Assembly: GCA_023634235.1 (NCBI GenBank)
Contig: JAMKCF010000008.1
Location: forward strand, 18,188,000 to 18,251,999
From: Pisaster brevispinus
Taxonomy: Eukaryota > Echinodermata > Asteroidea > Forcipulatida > Asteriidae
Length of the DNA: 64,000 nt
Direction: 5' to 3'
Shown here: in pieces, positions 12,101 through 27,100 of the stretch
Numbering within the stretch: the first letter of the stretch is position 1
Layout: each line of letters starts with the position of its first letter
Translations under genes and position numbers: made by a program
The notes under the pieces: model-generated
What the model was told of the DNA's origin: nothing
Database searches by the model: none
What the model saw: the letters and a program-made list of their open reading frames with translations, nothing else

Positions 12101-15100
12101 ATTGTCAAACGTCAGACTCTGGGTCTTCACCTGAACCAATAAGTGTTCATTCATTGTGAAGAAAAAAAACTCACACTGATATACCAATTCGTGCTTAGTA
12201 ACTTGTACACCCAAGTGTAACTTGTTGTATCATCTCCAAATAAATGAAAGATTTAGCTTTTGTTTATTTATTTGAAAGTTTATTTATTAGTCCTATTTAT
12301 TGGGGGACTCAATCGGTGATTCCACTGTTCTCCCTGGGGCCCCTCAGACATAACATTTTAGACATGGATTAATAACGAGAAAATGAACAGGTACTTCAAT
12401 GAAGTAAAACAGCCAAGCAGTAAAATAAAGAAAGGAAGTTAATAAAAAAAAGAGCATACAGTACGTTCGAGTTTGCAAATTTAAAAAGATCCGTTTAAAA
12501 CAACCAAACCTTAAAATGCTTATTTTAGATATTTAAAATCATTTTTTTTTAAATAAAAGGTTGCAGGTGTAGACCATGCAAGTCTCTTGTGTATTCAAAC
12601 ATTTTTGGGACCACTTTAGTTCAACGTACATTGCTTTAACACGGGAAGAAAACAAACTCGCGCACTTCAACAGTCACAATGTTCAAATACGTATGAAACT
12701 TGCACAGTCTATTGGCATGCAGCTTTACATAGAATGATAAATAAGCTAGACTTGTACCTGTCTTTCAGTTGGATATCAACACTGTAGCAGCAGGTGGTGG
12801 ATCTAGGCTGTTCTTTCGGTCAGGTCTCTTCGTCGTTGGACCAGAATCAGCTGGGGCACATCCAGGGCCCACATGCTATCGCAAAGGTACAAATCTATTC
12901 TTTTCTTCTTGCACAATTTTGCATTTGACATTTCAGCCAAGTGCAGGATTTGAAATACATAAAAGTTTACATTTTACCCAAAGCATTTGTGTCCGTAAAA
13001 CCTCAAACCAAACAAGACTAGTGGTTCACGGTGTTTTTCCAAACACACTTTTAAGATTGACTTTACTTTATAAAGGATGTGTGCTATACTGCCTTGACTA
13101 ATCTACCATGTCAAAGTTTTTAGTGATAAATATTAAATCAAATAAAACAAAAACCTGTTGTGACTACCTTGAAATAAAAAAAACCTTTATTGTCTGTAAA
13201 GCACTGTATACTTTGGTACTTTCCTGAGACTTGTGAAAACAAAATTCATGGGCATATTATTTGGGTCTGATTTGAACCCAAGACCTTTGCCACTCTAGAG
13301 CAGACGTGTTACCACTAGACCACCAAGATTGCCAGGTTGCTGGAGGCAGTTCGAGTCCCATCTTTTAGCAGCAAGTACTGCAACAAACATGTTAAATAGA
13401 TGTTTAATTTGCAATGGGGATAAAGATGCAAATTTAACACATTATTTTGTTGTCCTCGCTGTCGGAACTCCCCACATGTCTCATGCATGTAAGGCTGTGT
13501 ACAGATTCTGCAACAATGTTATCGCTTTATACACCAGAAGCTTCTTAAAAATGTCTCGCTGTAACTGAGTGTTGGGGTTAACCCTGGTGTTGTTTTGGTT
13601 CATTAAGCAAGCACCCTTGTTTACAGGTTTCCTCAGGCTTGCGAGCTACGTACAGCGTTTAAGTTCACTTATGAGGCATCCTGGGTTTCGTTACCGGAAA
13701 TATATGATGATAACAATAGTTAAGAGCACTCATTTTGAACATGAGATGTCTGTGGTTCTAATCCATTGAATCAGAGCATTGTAGAAGTCTCATCCCTAAT
13801 CACAATCTCTGATTTCCGAAGGTGGACCCCTTTGCGTGACAGACGCTAACTTGGTGCTTGGACGTTTGAGGCCAGAGTTCTTCCCCAGTATATTTGGCAA
13901 GAGTGAAGACCAACCGCTGGACATTGATGCATCGGTCAAAGCCTTCATTACTCTCACCAAAGAGGTAGCAGTAAATTCACAAATATTTAATAATTATAAT
14001 AATAATAGTGGCTTCGTGTATAGCGCTCAAATCCATCACCTAGTTAGTAATGCTCATGATGCTTGAACATTATTACACCTGTCATTTGGCCATTTATTTC
14101 ATTTCCTAAATCATCTTGTCTCCCTGAGGAGCCAGTGCTGCCAAGTTTGTAGCACATCAAGCTTAATCAATCACATGAACCATCTCTGCCCTCACAGGTA
14201 CCCTACCCCTGGGTGGAGAGAAAAAATAAGTGTCTTGCTCCCAGGTCACAAGTGTCATGACTGGGATTCGAACCCACCCTGATGACTTTGCCACCAGAAC
14301 ACACGTATCAATCAATGGATGTATTATTTGTAAAGGAGATTTGAGTTACAATATTAAACATGTTTACTATTTCAAACCTTGATAAGACTTGACCTTTGCC
14401 CTTTAAAGGTTGGATATATCATTTGTTTTAAGAAGAAAACATTCATACCAAGTCTAAATAAACGTATCATACAACCAACTTGAGGAAATGTAATCAAAGG
14501 GTACATGTATGTCTAAGAATCACCACAGCACTAAACAATTTAGAACACTAAATTAGAAATTTCAAACCTTATAAAAGCAATAAAGATAATGTTGGGGCGT
14601 TTAGTCATGATTTTTAGTCTAATGTCGGGCATCTGTGAAAAGAAGACACCAAGAATATATATGTCATTAGAAGTCTTTGGGGTGATTATGTAATTAAAGA
14701 AAACATGGTGCATCAAGTTTAGGGTCACAAGGGGAACTTTTTTAGGATTGTTCCAAAACAGGAGAGCACAAGAAAACTCAACACAATGCTTCATGTTTTT
14801 GTGAGGGATTCTGTTTAGGTTGATATAAAATGCTGAATACAATTGAGTAAACAAAAATGAATAATTGAGTAATGACAAAGTAAGTTTCTTTTAGACCCAA
14901 ATATTTCCATACAAGTATATTATGGTGTTTGGATTTCTCGTTTCTATTTTGAGGTGAATGAGTTTTTGGCAAGTCAGCCCAAGGGAACCAAGAAAGAACC
15001 AATGAGCATGGAGGAGATCGCTATGGGATTCATTAACGTTGCTAATGAGACAATGTGTCGACCAATCAGAGCTCTCACACAGGTAGCTATACGGGTCTAA

Positions 15101-18100
15101 CGGGCAGTTTTCCCACCTTTTGAACTTTCTACTGACAATGTGGTTTCTGTGATCTTAAATATGATGTTTTAGTATTCTTGTTTTGATTCTTCTGAGGTCA
15201 TCACTCATAATAAATCTTGCTATAGACCCTCTTGAATATGACGTCACCATTCAAATATCTGCCCTACAACATGGCGTCTAGCGTGTGCGTGATGGTGTGC
15301 GTGCATGTGCCGTATAAATCAAACCGGGAACACTGCGTGCTTCATTGATGTACGCGTTTAGACGCGCATACGGTTTGCCCTACAAGATGGCGACTTTCAT
15401 AGCAACAAAGGGGTTATTCAATACGGTCTATTGCCAATTTGGGCATCAGATTCCTGTGTGTAACTATGCGGTTTCCCTTTTTAGGAGATAGTTAAACAGT
15501 TAAACAACCACCACGTCTTTACATGCAATGGGAGGGTATTTCTTCATATCTTTCAAAACATCATTATCGGCGATTTACAATACAGTGTGCCCTCTACAGT
15601 TTGCCCAGGAGAGGCTGCTGTCACAGGGTATGACATGTATGATGGGAACAAACGTTTTGTGGTCATCATGCTGCACCTCCTTTGCAGCATGTTTGTTTTT
15701 ATTTGTTTGATATGTGGTTTGCAGTGTACTAGAAAGCAGCAAGTTCTTATTATTTCTTGTGTGTTTATGGCATGAGGTTACAATTTTAATTGTAAGTCCA
15801 GTGAATATTTTTCACATTATGACAGTCATTTCAAGGTCCAAAAAAAATGCCCGTCTGGTGCTGAGTTCAGAGTAATGTTTTCAGCCGACTGATTTTAGGA
15901 AAGAAGGCCTTTCCTGTGTAAACTGAAGAGGGCGCACTGTGATTTTCAATCGTCGGTATTCTAAGTTCTTTGTCTGTTAGGGACATACCATTTGTTTTAT
16001 GTTTTTCCTGTGTTTGATGGTGGGGTTGTTTTCTACCATATTTTTCATTTCTTTACAACCCCACACTTGATTTCCTTGTAGTTGTTTATATTATAATTTG
16101 GTGATCGTGACGTCTGTTTTGAAATAAATTTGAAGTTGTGAGTTAAATTAAAGGATACCTAAAAACTATTGAAGTTTAAAATAAAATTGTCTGACATGGA
16201 TGAATTTTCTCACAATTTTCATGTCTATTTCTCCAGGCTAAAGGTCATGACACGTCCTGTCATGTGCTAGCCTGTTTTGGTGGCGCAGGAGGTCAGCATG
16301 CTTGCGCCATAGCAAGGTCATTGGGCATGTCAACTGTCTTCATTCATAGGTTAGTTTCGGTAAGAGGTCAAGGTTCAATCTGATCCAAATCAGAGATGTT
16401 CCTGTTGGCAAGTTCTTTTTTTTCACAATTGCACATTTTACAGTTAGTTTTACTTTAAAGTTCCTTTCCTAACTATTGTACAAATTTGAATACACTTTTC
16501 ATTTGTTTGGTTTGTTGTGTTTTTCATTGCATTATTGAATTGAAAATTTGAAATTTAGGGATCAGGTTAGATTGAAAGTAGCGGTATCTTTTCCTGTCTG
16601 TCTTATTTCACTGGACCCTGGTTTGAATTCAAACCCAGCCTTGAATGTGGATTGCTTGAGTCCCAACCCAAACTGGAGTCTTGCATGTGGATTGGGATTA
16701 CAGTGCGTACCTGTTGACTGTGTGGGTTTTTTCTCTATTTGGGGTTTTCCTCCCACATCTAAAACTGAAATTTCTTCTTCATCTTCTCTCTTCAGGTCTA
16801 CAGGTTACAATGTAATGTATTTTTGAGGATCAGAAAGATATAAAATAATAATGATAATGTACCAAGCCTTTCATGTTTATTTAAGTCAGCTACCAAAAGA
16901 GACTAGGGCTGTGTCTGAACTAAAAGCTTGTGTAATGGCAATGGCCGGAAGGCTAGAAAGTCCTACTCTTAAACTGTGTCACTGTGGTGGAAGGCCACAT
17001 AGCCAAGGCTGGGCTCCCTTGATTTAGACGCAGCCTAACTTTGTCATTTACAGGGACTTTCATCTGAATTAGGACTTTTTAAAGTCTGCCTGGTCAGGAA
17101 ATGCTTTATTTGTCTCTTTGATCTTCTTCTCTAGCACTGAGGATACTGTTTCCAAAAGCTCCTTGGAATTTATAAATCACTAGGAGTTATCAAAAGGAAG
17201 AATTGGCATCATTTCGGGATCACAGTTTCAGACTTTTTTTTTTCAGTATTGACTCTCTCCCCTGCATTTATCAACCCCCCCCCCCCCCGCTAGATTTTCA
17301 GGCATTTTATCAGCCTATGGAATGGCTCTTGCTGATGTTGTACACGAAGCTCAAGAACCCTGCGCCTTACAGTATGAATCCAGTTCATTTACTATCATAG
17401 ATGGGCGGATTGAGGAACTAACCAAGCAGTGTGTTCAAGAACTAGAGAAACAAGGTTTTACAAGGTAAGCGAAGACAAGATTCCTGATACCAAAACCTTG
17501 CACCTCGATGCCTACAGGTTTCGTGTGTACATCCGGGATCTATTAAGTGCGATACACAGTTTCAAACCCATGTGTAACGTGAAGACTATTTTAGAACACA
17601 CTGCTGTTTCATAGACATGATGATATATAACAGTTGGCTTCCTTTAGGCACCGTCTTAAAACTATTCCAGGGTAAGTTGCGGGAAAGTTTATCCACAAAG
17701 GGTAAAACATTAAGGATAAGTTGTGGACGGATTTTTTTTTCAGAGTTTGATGTTTGAAGAACAAAGTTCTTTTTAAGTTTGTTGACAGACTCGCCACCAA
17801 TTACATTGTCCTACTGTTTCGACTTTTGAGAAAATCCCTGCATTATGGAAAAAGACAAAACAAAATCTGGTAGATTAGTGAAATGACAAAAAGTTAAAGA
17901 TGATTAACTTAGATAGCAACTCACTTGTGAAAAGACTGACCTGTTTTTATAGGATGTTTATCCAAGGTGTTCTGATTAATCCAATCTTTTTTTTTATACA
18001 GATCACAAATAGACACGGAGGGATACTTACATCTGCGGTATAACAGAACGGATTGCGCCCTCATGTGTTCAGCAGCTGACTTTCCAGTAACTACAACCAG

Positions 18101-21100
18101 CTGTCACCATGGTGATTTTGAGGGAGCTTTCAATGCCAGGTAATAGGTCTACTTATAAACAATAACTACTTTCTAGTTGCGATAATAATTTCCTACTTGT
18201 ACCAGGGAATGGCAAAAGTGACAAATCTATCATCAAAAAACATGTGAATTCCAGGATCCCTTCTAAAAATGTTATGTACATTTTAAAGAAGAAGAAAAAA
18301 TTGCTAAAATTAAATAATCAGAAAGTAAAAATTTTAAATTGAATCAACATTAACAGATTGCAAGTAAAACCCACATGCTTATGGGACTAAACACAAGTAA
18401 AAATTTGGGAAAGACAGAAAAAACAACAATACAAAAAGGTACAAAAAGGTAATCACTACAAAAAGGTAATCACTACATGTATTATATAGCCGAACTGGTT
18501 GAGCTTTAAACCCCAGCCTGGAATTTGCGTTCCTGTAGTGAAATTCGCCTTCAGCGTCCATGCGCAACACAACACTACGGAGAGCAAGCTTTCTCCAATG
18601 CTGCAGCTTACCAGTGAAAACACCTGCCAACTTTTTAAAGTACCTCCCATGATTTTGTTTTTATTATGATTGCTAGCATTTTTAAACCTCTTTTATAAAG
18701 CTGTATTTTTTTCACTTGGTGCCTATTGTTTCTTTCGCTGTGTCTTGGAGGGTTTTTGGTATTAGTACAATTGTACAAATTTTCTGTTTTGAAATACTAT
18801 TTGTACTTAACACTTATCTTTTGCATTGCTTTGTTTTGGCTCTTTAGATATTTTGTTTTCTTCTTGGTTTTTAATTCACTTTCAGTTTAGTTTTCTTCCT
18901 TGTTTATTTACTTGGCTTCTATCTGTACACTTTAAGTAACTTTTACATTTTATTTTGACCATTTTTAGTGCGTAGGTTTTTTAGTTTTGATTGTGAGGGG
19001 CTTTCAGATATTTTACGTAAGGCGCCAGATAAATGCCTTTTTATTCTTCTTATTGTTATTAAATTTAACAGCTACAAACCAATGACCTTCCAAATTGAGA
19101 GCTCCTAACTATCCTCTCGTAGGTACAAGCGAGAGTTTGGTTTCACTATCCCTGGCCGTTCCATCATCGTTGATGACATCAGAGTACGTGGAGTAGGAAA
19201 GACAGATATCACTGAAGATAAACTACTCAAAGCAAGCACCCAAGAACCCAAGAGTCAACTGGTAAACTTTGAAGATTTTTAATTTTTTTTTTCAATTAAA
19301 AGTCACACTTATTTTCATACCAAATGAAGAAGTGCATCATGCAGAAGAGGTAATAAATAGAATTATCAGCAATATGTAAAAAGCGAAAATAGTCTTGGTA
19401 TGACGGCATCTTCCGCAAGCCTAGGCTTGTGATGCGATACCTTGGATGGACGTAAGTGCAGAATAGATACAAGAACAAGCATACACCTTCTCAAAATTGT
19501 TTTTATAACACCAGAGAAGAATAATTTTTTTAAAGCCATGTAACAATCCTAGTGTGTTGGTTGTTTGCCAGTCTTCTTTGTCAGCTGAAGGGAGCAGGCA
19601 GATTGTGTGCCTGAACGAGCAGAAAAAAGTACTTTTACTTGAGTAAACATTACACATGTACCTGCCTCTAAAACCCGGTAGACCTTTCTTTTGTTTACAA
19701 ACACTGACATCCATTTTGAAGCTCTGAAGTGGCCAAAGAACGGTACTTATGGATGCATGAAACTCATGTTGTATCACCTTTAGTATTTAGTGCAAGTCAA
19801 GGATTAATTTGTGACAGCGCAATAACATTTTTTTAATAGAACATGGTTGAAAAAAGAGCTAAAGGTGCCATTACACATAATATCCCATTTGTAAGTCATT
19901 GCGTCACACGCATGCATGTGCACACTCAAGGTTTTCGCTACTTCCAGCTTCAAAGCTAGCATACGTTTTGTGTGTAATTTCATCAGTCTATTCCTGAGAA
20001 GACCTTAGTCCTTGAAGAACCCATGTTAAAAGCCAAGTCCATTTATTAAACTTGTCTTGCATAAATCATCAAAGAAAAACTGCGTCAGTGCAACTCCTAT
20101 GGGCTTCTGGTAATCAGTGGAGCCAGTCTGTGTTAAGTGGGCGTGGCTTACAGTGGATTTATGTCACAATTACCAGCAGGATAGGGAGGTGTTTGGCAGC
20201 AGCGTAAAATAGAAGTATGACTCTGGCTCTGTAGATAAGTGTAGCTCTGTAGATAAGTGGAAACCTGCTGAGTTGACAGTGTTACACAGGCAAAAGTTAG
20301 TTATAATAGCAATTCGTTTGACCAATTCTTCATTTTTGCTATATTTAATGTTAAAAATAAAACGAACAAGCAAAATGTTTCAACTTGTTTACCATGTAAA
20401 CAAGAAGTATAGCATGAGTCTCCTACCTCACCCCACCTTCTTATTTCTTGTCAATGTATAATAAGTTTATTTATTCTAATTTGGATGAATAATCACCAGG
20501 TGACGAAATGCTACTTTGACTCAAAGTACTGGGATACCAAGCTGTATCTGCTAGATGATCTATCATGCAATCACGTCATTCAAGGACCAGCTATCTTAAT
20601 AGAGAAGAACAGTACAGTGGTGATTGAGCCGCACTGTGTGGCTATGATCACAGAACGTGGAGATGTCCAAATTAAGGTAATCATTATTATTATTATATAT
20701 TTCTGGTGATGAAACCAAGGATGCTTCGTAAGTGAACTTAATCACTGTGGCTCGCATGCCTGAGGAAACCTGTAAACAACTGTGCTTGCTAGGTGAACCA
20801 GAAACACACAGGTTAACCCCAACTCTTCCACGATAAATGTTCTAGGTTCTTTTATGTGCACTATCAATCCTAGTACACGGGACCTACGGCTTAATGTCCC
20901 ATTCGATGTAGTTGTGGTAAAGTGTCTTGCGCAAGGACACAAGTGCCATGACTGGAACTTTAACCCACACTCTGCTGATCAGAAACACCAGAGCTTGAGT
21001 CTGGTGCTCGCAACCGCTCGGCCACGACACGCCACCATAATAATAATGTACAGTTCTTATACAGCATTTATCTACACCAAATGGCATCTTAAAGCACTCA

Positions 21101-24100
21101 TTACAACAACAGATCTGCAGAGCAATGTTTGAATTATGAGACTCGTATATGTATATGTAGCACCTTGTAAGGGTTTATAAGGTGCTGTGGTGCAATCTGC
21201 TGTCAACTATGCTGAAGTACCAGGGCAAATCCCTTCTCTTAACGATAAGTGTAATTGGTTCTTTTTCACGCATTATTTCCCATCCATATAAAAAAAACTA
21301 ACCAATTATGGTTAGCGCTGTGCTTAAGGACACCAGTGCCATGACCGCCAGACTCGAATGCACACTCATAAAAAACACTAGATTTGAGTCCGTGCACTAG
21401 ACTGCTCCGCCATGACACTCCACCAAGTAGACTCCCTTCACCCAACACCACGGAGGGTTCATTATAGGTGATCAAGTTGGCTTAGTGTTATTTTCTGTAT
21501 CATTCAACACTAAAGACCCTGCTTCGAATCCAACCTCAGACCATAGAGCATTTTCAGTGAGCTTCTTAACTGAATATTGCTTAATAAAAAATATATCTGC
21601 TTAGCAAAAACAATTCACATGGTTGTTTTGGCTGTTAACCTGTTTTTGCTGTAATAGCATTGTATTCCTGTGTTAAGCAAACTTGTAGCCACAAACAACT
21701 CCATGTAACTTGGACATTGCGGATACCTACCTACCTACCCTCTTTGTAACGATCTCTCCCAACTTGACCCTGTCTTATGGCAACCTTTTGTGCCTTGCCC
21801 CAAGTTAGTCCTATCTCCTGCAGCTTGGCCATCACTGTCCTATGCAAGGTTGTTTTGGGTCTGCCTGGCTTTCACCTGCCTGGACATATAATAGCGGGTT
21901 CATACTGACTAAAGAATTTGTGTCAAACATTTTAATATCAAGTGCAAATCATCCAGATCGTTTTTCTCTTGACAAATTTTGGATATTTCCTGGCGCAAAA
22001 AAATCTTGAAGGGTTCTTGTAACAAATTCGGATGGTTTCTTTCCTGGGTAGATTGGTAGTGGTTCGTCAAAAAACATCGGTACGGAGTTGGATACAATTC
22101 AACTCTCCATCTTCTCACATCGCTTCATGAGTACAGCTGAACAGATGGGTAGAATTCTACAAAGAACAGCCATTTCCACAAACATCAAGGTCAGTACCAG
22201 ATCTCCACATCAATATTAAATGGTGTGCTTAACATTGTTAAGATGAAAAAGATGATCGTCGCAAATTAACACGTAGCTTAAATGGTCTAAAGATGGTCAT
22301 GATGGAAGTTTCCTTAAACTGTTTGCCTGAAATGCTACAGTTTAGGAAATCACTACAGGGGTTGGGTTACAACAATTAGTTTTGATCCCGTGTGCTTGAA
22401 TCCCAACGTTTGAAAACAGTGAAATTGTACTTATTTTGTGACTCTTATCAGCTGTTATCAGTAAAGTAGTTGTAGTATAAACATTCACCTTGAAACCCAC
22501 ATCCTTAAGGCCAGTTATCTTGACCCAAAAACCTACTGCTGGTGTTAAATAACCAGATTGATTGCTGAAGAGCAGAGAGAAAGTCCTACTGTTTCTTATT
22601 CAATTTCTCAAGATATATTTGGAAGATTTTTATGATTCAAATTTGCTTTCATGATAAACATTTAACACCGTTTCTCAGCACTTCACATTTTGAACAAGAA
22701 CCTGTGAGATTTTCTTGATGGTCATATCAGTAAACTCACAGAGAGTGACACCCTAAACCACATGCTTACGCCTCATGCTTATGCAAAAAATATTGCTAAA
22801 CAATTGTCTGCTAAGCAGAAATGAGCAAGATACCAGTCACAAATTGTACACGTGACATGGCAGTTTGGCTGGTAACCTTACTCTGGTAAGCATAACTTTG
22901 TTGTACTTAGCCATTTTTTGTGCTTAAGCAGCTCTATGAAATTCGGCCCAGATAAGAAAGATCTTGTTGAAAACTGCTCACCCCCCCAAACCGGTAGTTA
23001 CTGAGCCGAGTTTGTCATAGGCAAACTCGGGTCTACTTTTAATGGGCGATGACGATGGTTGGTTGAGCTTAAACTGTCACGGGTTTGTTATTTCATGTCT
23101 ATGTTGGGTCACATCAAGTGTAGATACACTGGTCTTTGACAGTCACCAATACTGGCCACATACTTTAAAAGATTTCTTTTAGTAAAAGTATGACTAGAAA
23201 TTTAAACAAAATAGTATTTTCAAATAATAGACTATTGCAGAGGTTTTTTTCCCAACTGAATTCAGAAATACAATCATTGTTTTGAAAAGTGCCCACTTTC
23301 TCCTCATTGTGTACAAAGAAGCAGGAGAATAACATCTTCGTATGGATGGTATATTTTGTATTTTTTGCAGGAGAGACTGGATTTTTCATGTGCCATGTTT
23401 GGGTTTGATGGTGGATTGGTTGCCAATGCACCTCACATTCCTGTCCATCTTGGTGCGATGCAAGAAACCGTACAATATCAGGTAGAATCCTAACCCTTCT
23501 CTTTGTGCTAACTCCACTTTGCATCAAAAACGTTTGGCTCAGAAACATGACTTGTTTTGAAAGTAAATGTAGAGATTTTTTTTTGGCAAAAAAAATCATA
23601 CATTTGGTATTGAGTTTGAATGTAATGGCTCTGGGAAGAAAAGGTTAACTGTCAAATAATTGTAACAAATCCTATCTGAACAGAATAGAGAAAGAATTTC
23701 TAAACCATTTCTTTAATAGCTGATTATGTTGATCGATTTTGCTTTTCTATTGCCATCATAACTTTACAAAAGAGATATGGTCAAAACGACAGGCCATTAA
23801 ACAATTTTTAACTTAACAAAATCAAACTTAGTTATCATTTGCCTAGAATTTCAGAGATAGGCCTACATCTTGTGTGTGTTTATTTTGACTTTCTCATTTC
23901 TTTACAGATGAAAGTCCTGGCTGATGATTTGAAGGAAGGTGATATGATTTTAACTAATCATCCATGTGCTGGAGGCAGCCATTTGCCTGATCTGACTGTC
24001 ATCACTCCAGTAAGTGATCAATCCAACTCTTATTCCATCTTAATACCCTTTCGGCCAATTTCATTTAATTTATTAATTCTGGTTGTGAAGCCAAAGATTC

Positions 24101-27100
24101 TCAGAAAAGTGAACTTAATCGCTGTACTTGCCAAGAATTGAGGGAAGACGAGGAAGGAAGTATCAGTTTTTTTATATGGGAGGAAAACCTCAGAGAAATA
24201 TTCCAGATAAACACACGCCACCAGGTAGAGACTGAAAAGCAATCCACATAGTGCCCCTGGCGGGATTCAAACTGGGGTTCATCTACCTTTTTGAAGCTTG
24301 TTTTGATTGAGCAATACTTCAAAGCTTAGACCTAAACTAAACCCAAACCTGTGGTTTCAAAAAGGACCTAGAGAAGGATCTTTTTATGTCCTTATTGGAT
24401 TAGTTCACTGACCTTCCCATTAGTAATTTCACCAAAGCCATCATTGCATCGCATGCTTAATCTTGATTTAATTCTTGATCTCACTCAGGTATTCTACCCA
24501 GGAAGTCCTAAGCCTGTGTTCTTTGTAGCTAGTCGAGGACATCATGCAGATATCGGTGGGATTGCACCAGGGTCCATGCCACCCCACTCTAAGCATCTTG
24601 GTGAGGAAGGAGCAGTCTTTAAGACATTCAAACTGGTGAAAGATGGCATCTTTCAAGAAGAGGGTTAGTAATTTATTACGTCATTTAAATCTGTGTGTTT
24701 GATATTAGTTTAAGTCTTGACCACCATTTTGTTCTCCTTTTTTTTAAACTCTCTTTTTGGGAACCTCTGTGGTTGTATTTTGGAGGTTTTACCAACTGTA
24801 GTAGTAGTGGCTGCAAACGGCTTGTGCAAAAAAAAAAACCTGAAACAGCTGCAACCAAAAAGGTCAAAGTAAATAAGGATCATGTCCTGAAGTGCCTAGT
24901 ACCAGTTCTTCTCATATGAATGTACTTTTTCGTAATATTTTTACAAAATTCATATAATGACATAATAAGTGAAAAATTCAATAACAATAGCCATATCTTG
25001 GCATACGGTGATGAGATTACAAAAATGAAAGGCCTCTGAAGGTTGTTATTTATATTTTGACCAAACCTGTTTTCACAAGAAAAGTTCAAGTGTTTTTTTG
25101 TCTATCCGATAATTGTGTAAACAGATCTAGTGAAAGCTTTCATGGCACCAGGTGAGATACCAGGGAGCAGTGGTACCAGGAATCTCCATGACAACCTATC
25201 AGATCTCAGGGCACAAGTTGCAGCCAATCAAAAGGTGAGCTTTAGTCAGTTGGGTTTTCGGTTTCTACCTGATACTGTTTTCCAGAGGTCACCTCCTAAA
25301 CATGTTTGTTTTCTCTTGTAGGGTTTCTTTAGAACGACGAGCTCAAGAGTTTATTGGTTTTTTTTCCGTTACTTTGTTTACCTTTTTGTTGTTACACTTC
25401 ACTTCCTATATTTAATGTTTGGTAAATGTTTTGTAAATATGATTTATTGACTGTTTGTAAATTGTTATCCTCATTCTGTTTTCTTTGATTGACAGTGTAT
25501 TTCAATTCATCCGCATGGATTAACTATGATGCCTTGCTCCAAATCCAGAGACTTCTCAGAAATAGTGAAATGGCATTAAGTGAAGACAACCAAAACATCA
25601 GCCTTGATATCAACGTGATGTGATGTCTTAAACATTCTGTTGAGAAACACTTGCCTTATAGGCCTTGGATAGGTGTTATTTCAAAAGTTCTTCTTCTCAT
25701 CCTATTTGATGAGTAAATAATCCAGTTTTGAGTTTGCGCAGGAAGTGCCTGGTGTTGGTATGGAGTGCTACAAATAGCACTCCCCACTAATGACATCACG
25801 TCATGCACGTTGGCTTAAAATACTCGGCTGTCAGACAAACATTCCACCACTCACGTGAGCACGGTATCATCGACGCCCGAAACTGCACTAGTAGTAATAG
25901 TCAGTACCCATGAGTAAACAAATCTTGGACATGTACGTGTGCGTATGTTAGTAAAAATGTCACACTTTTGTCTGCGATTCGGGTACTTGGATTCTATTTT
26001 TAGCATTTGTGTGATGTGCTTTTGAAATTGAAATGAATGAATAGAAATGATGAATAACATATTCCCCTCTTTCTCACCTTCTATTAGGGTATCACTCTTA
26101 TCACAGAACTTATAGATAGCTACGGTCTTGATGTCGTCTTGGCTTATATGGGTCACATTCAAACTAACGCTGAGATTGCCGTACGGGAGATGCTGAAGGA
26201 GATTGGGAAGAACACCTTGAAGAAGACTGGCAAAACTAGACTGACGGCTGTTGATTACATGGATGATGGCACCCCTATTCAACTCAGTATTGATATCAAT
26301 GTGAACGAGGCAAGTAGTATAACATCACTGGAGTAGGGCGCCCTCTTGTAGAAGGTTGATCATTGGCCCATCTTTTGCGCAGCACCTACATATCTGTGGC
26401 TTTCATTCACCCTTGTTTTACTTCTAAGATGGGGGCAAGATGACATTAATACATGAAAGGTGTAGAACATTAATGATTGGCCTTTGATCAATAATTTGTG
26501 TCGTACACATCACTTGAACCAAGCTAAAAACATTGTACACTGCTTGCTGCAACAGACTGTGCAAGTCTCGTACATCATGTACATGATCAAACATTTGGTG
26601 GAACTTTGGGTTTGGTTCCCTGGGAACCTTGGGTTTCCTGGTTCCCTGGTTCCCAGGGAAACTTGGGTTTCATCCTGGAGCCTTCCCTCCCCTTCGAACC
26701 CTTCCCCTCCCCCTCTTGCCCCTCCATATCAGATTGAAAAAATGTACAAATGAATAGTATGATACATTAAATAGCCTCCCCCAAATTATGTCCTTGCCCC
26801 TGCTTGCCCCGCCCCACCCCCAATGAAAATGTCTGGTTAAGGTACTGAAACCAACTCTTCAGAAGAGGTAAGTGCATGGCGAAACATAAGAACTTAGACA
26901 ATTTGTTAACTCCACCAAACAGTGCCTCAAAATCTACATTCTTGTTATCTATCAATTCTAGGGTGCAGCATTTTTTGACTTCACTGGTACCGGTCCTGAG
27001 GTATATGGTAATTGCAACGCACCGAGAGCCGTTACGATGTCTGCCATTATCTACTGTCTGCGCTGTATGATCGGACACGATGTACCACTCAATCAGGTTA

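Noticed and set aside
23165..23599. 144-codon minus-strand ORF
   Set aside because: It is antisense to OPLAH exon 18 and its intron; no independent support.
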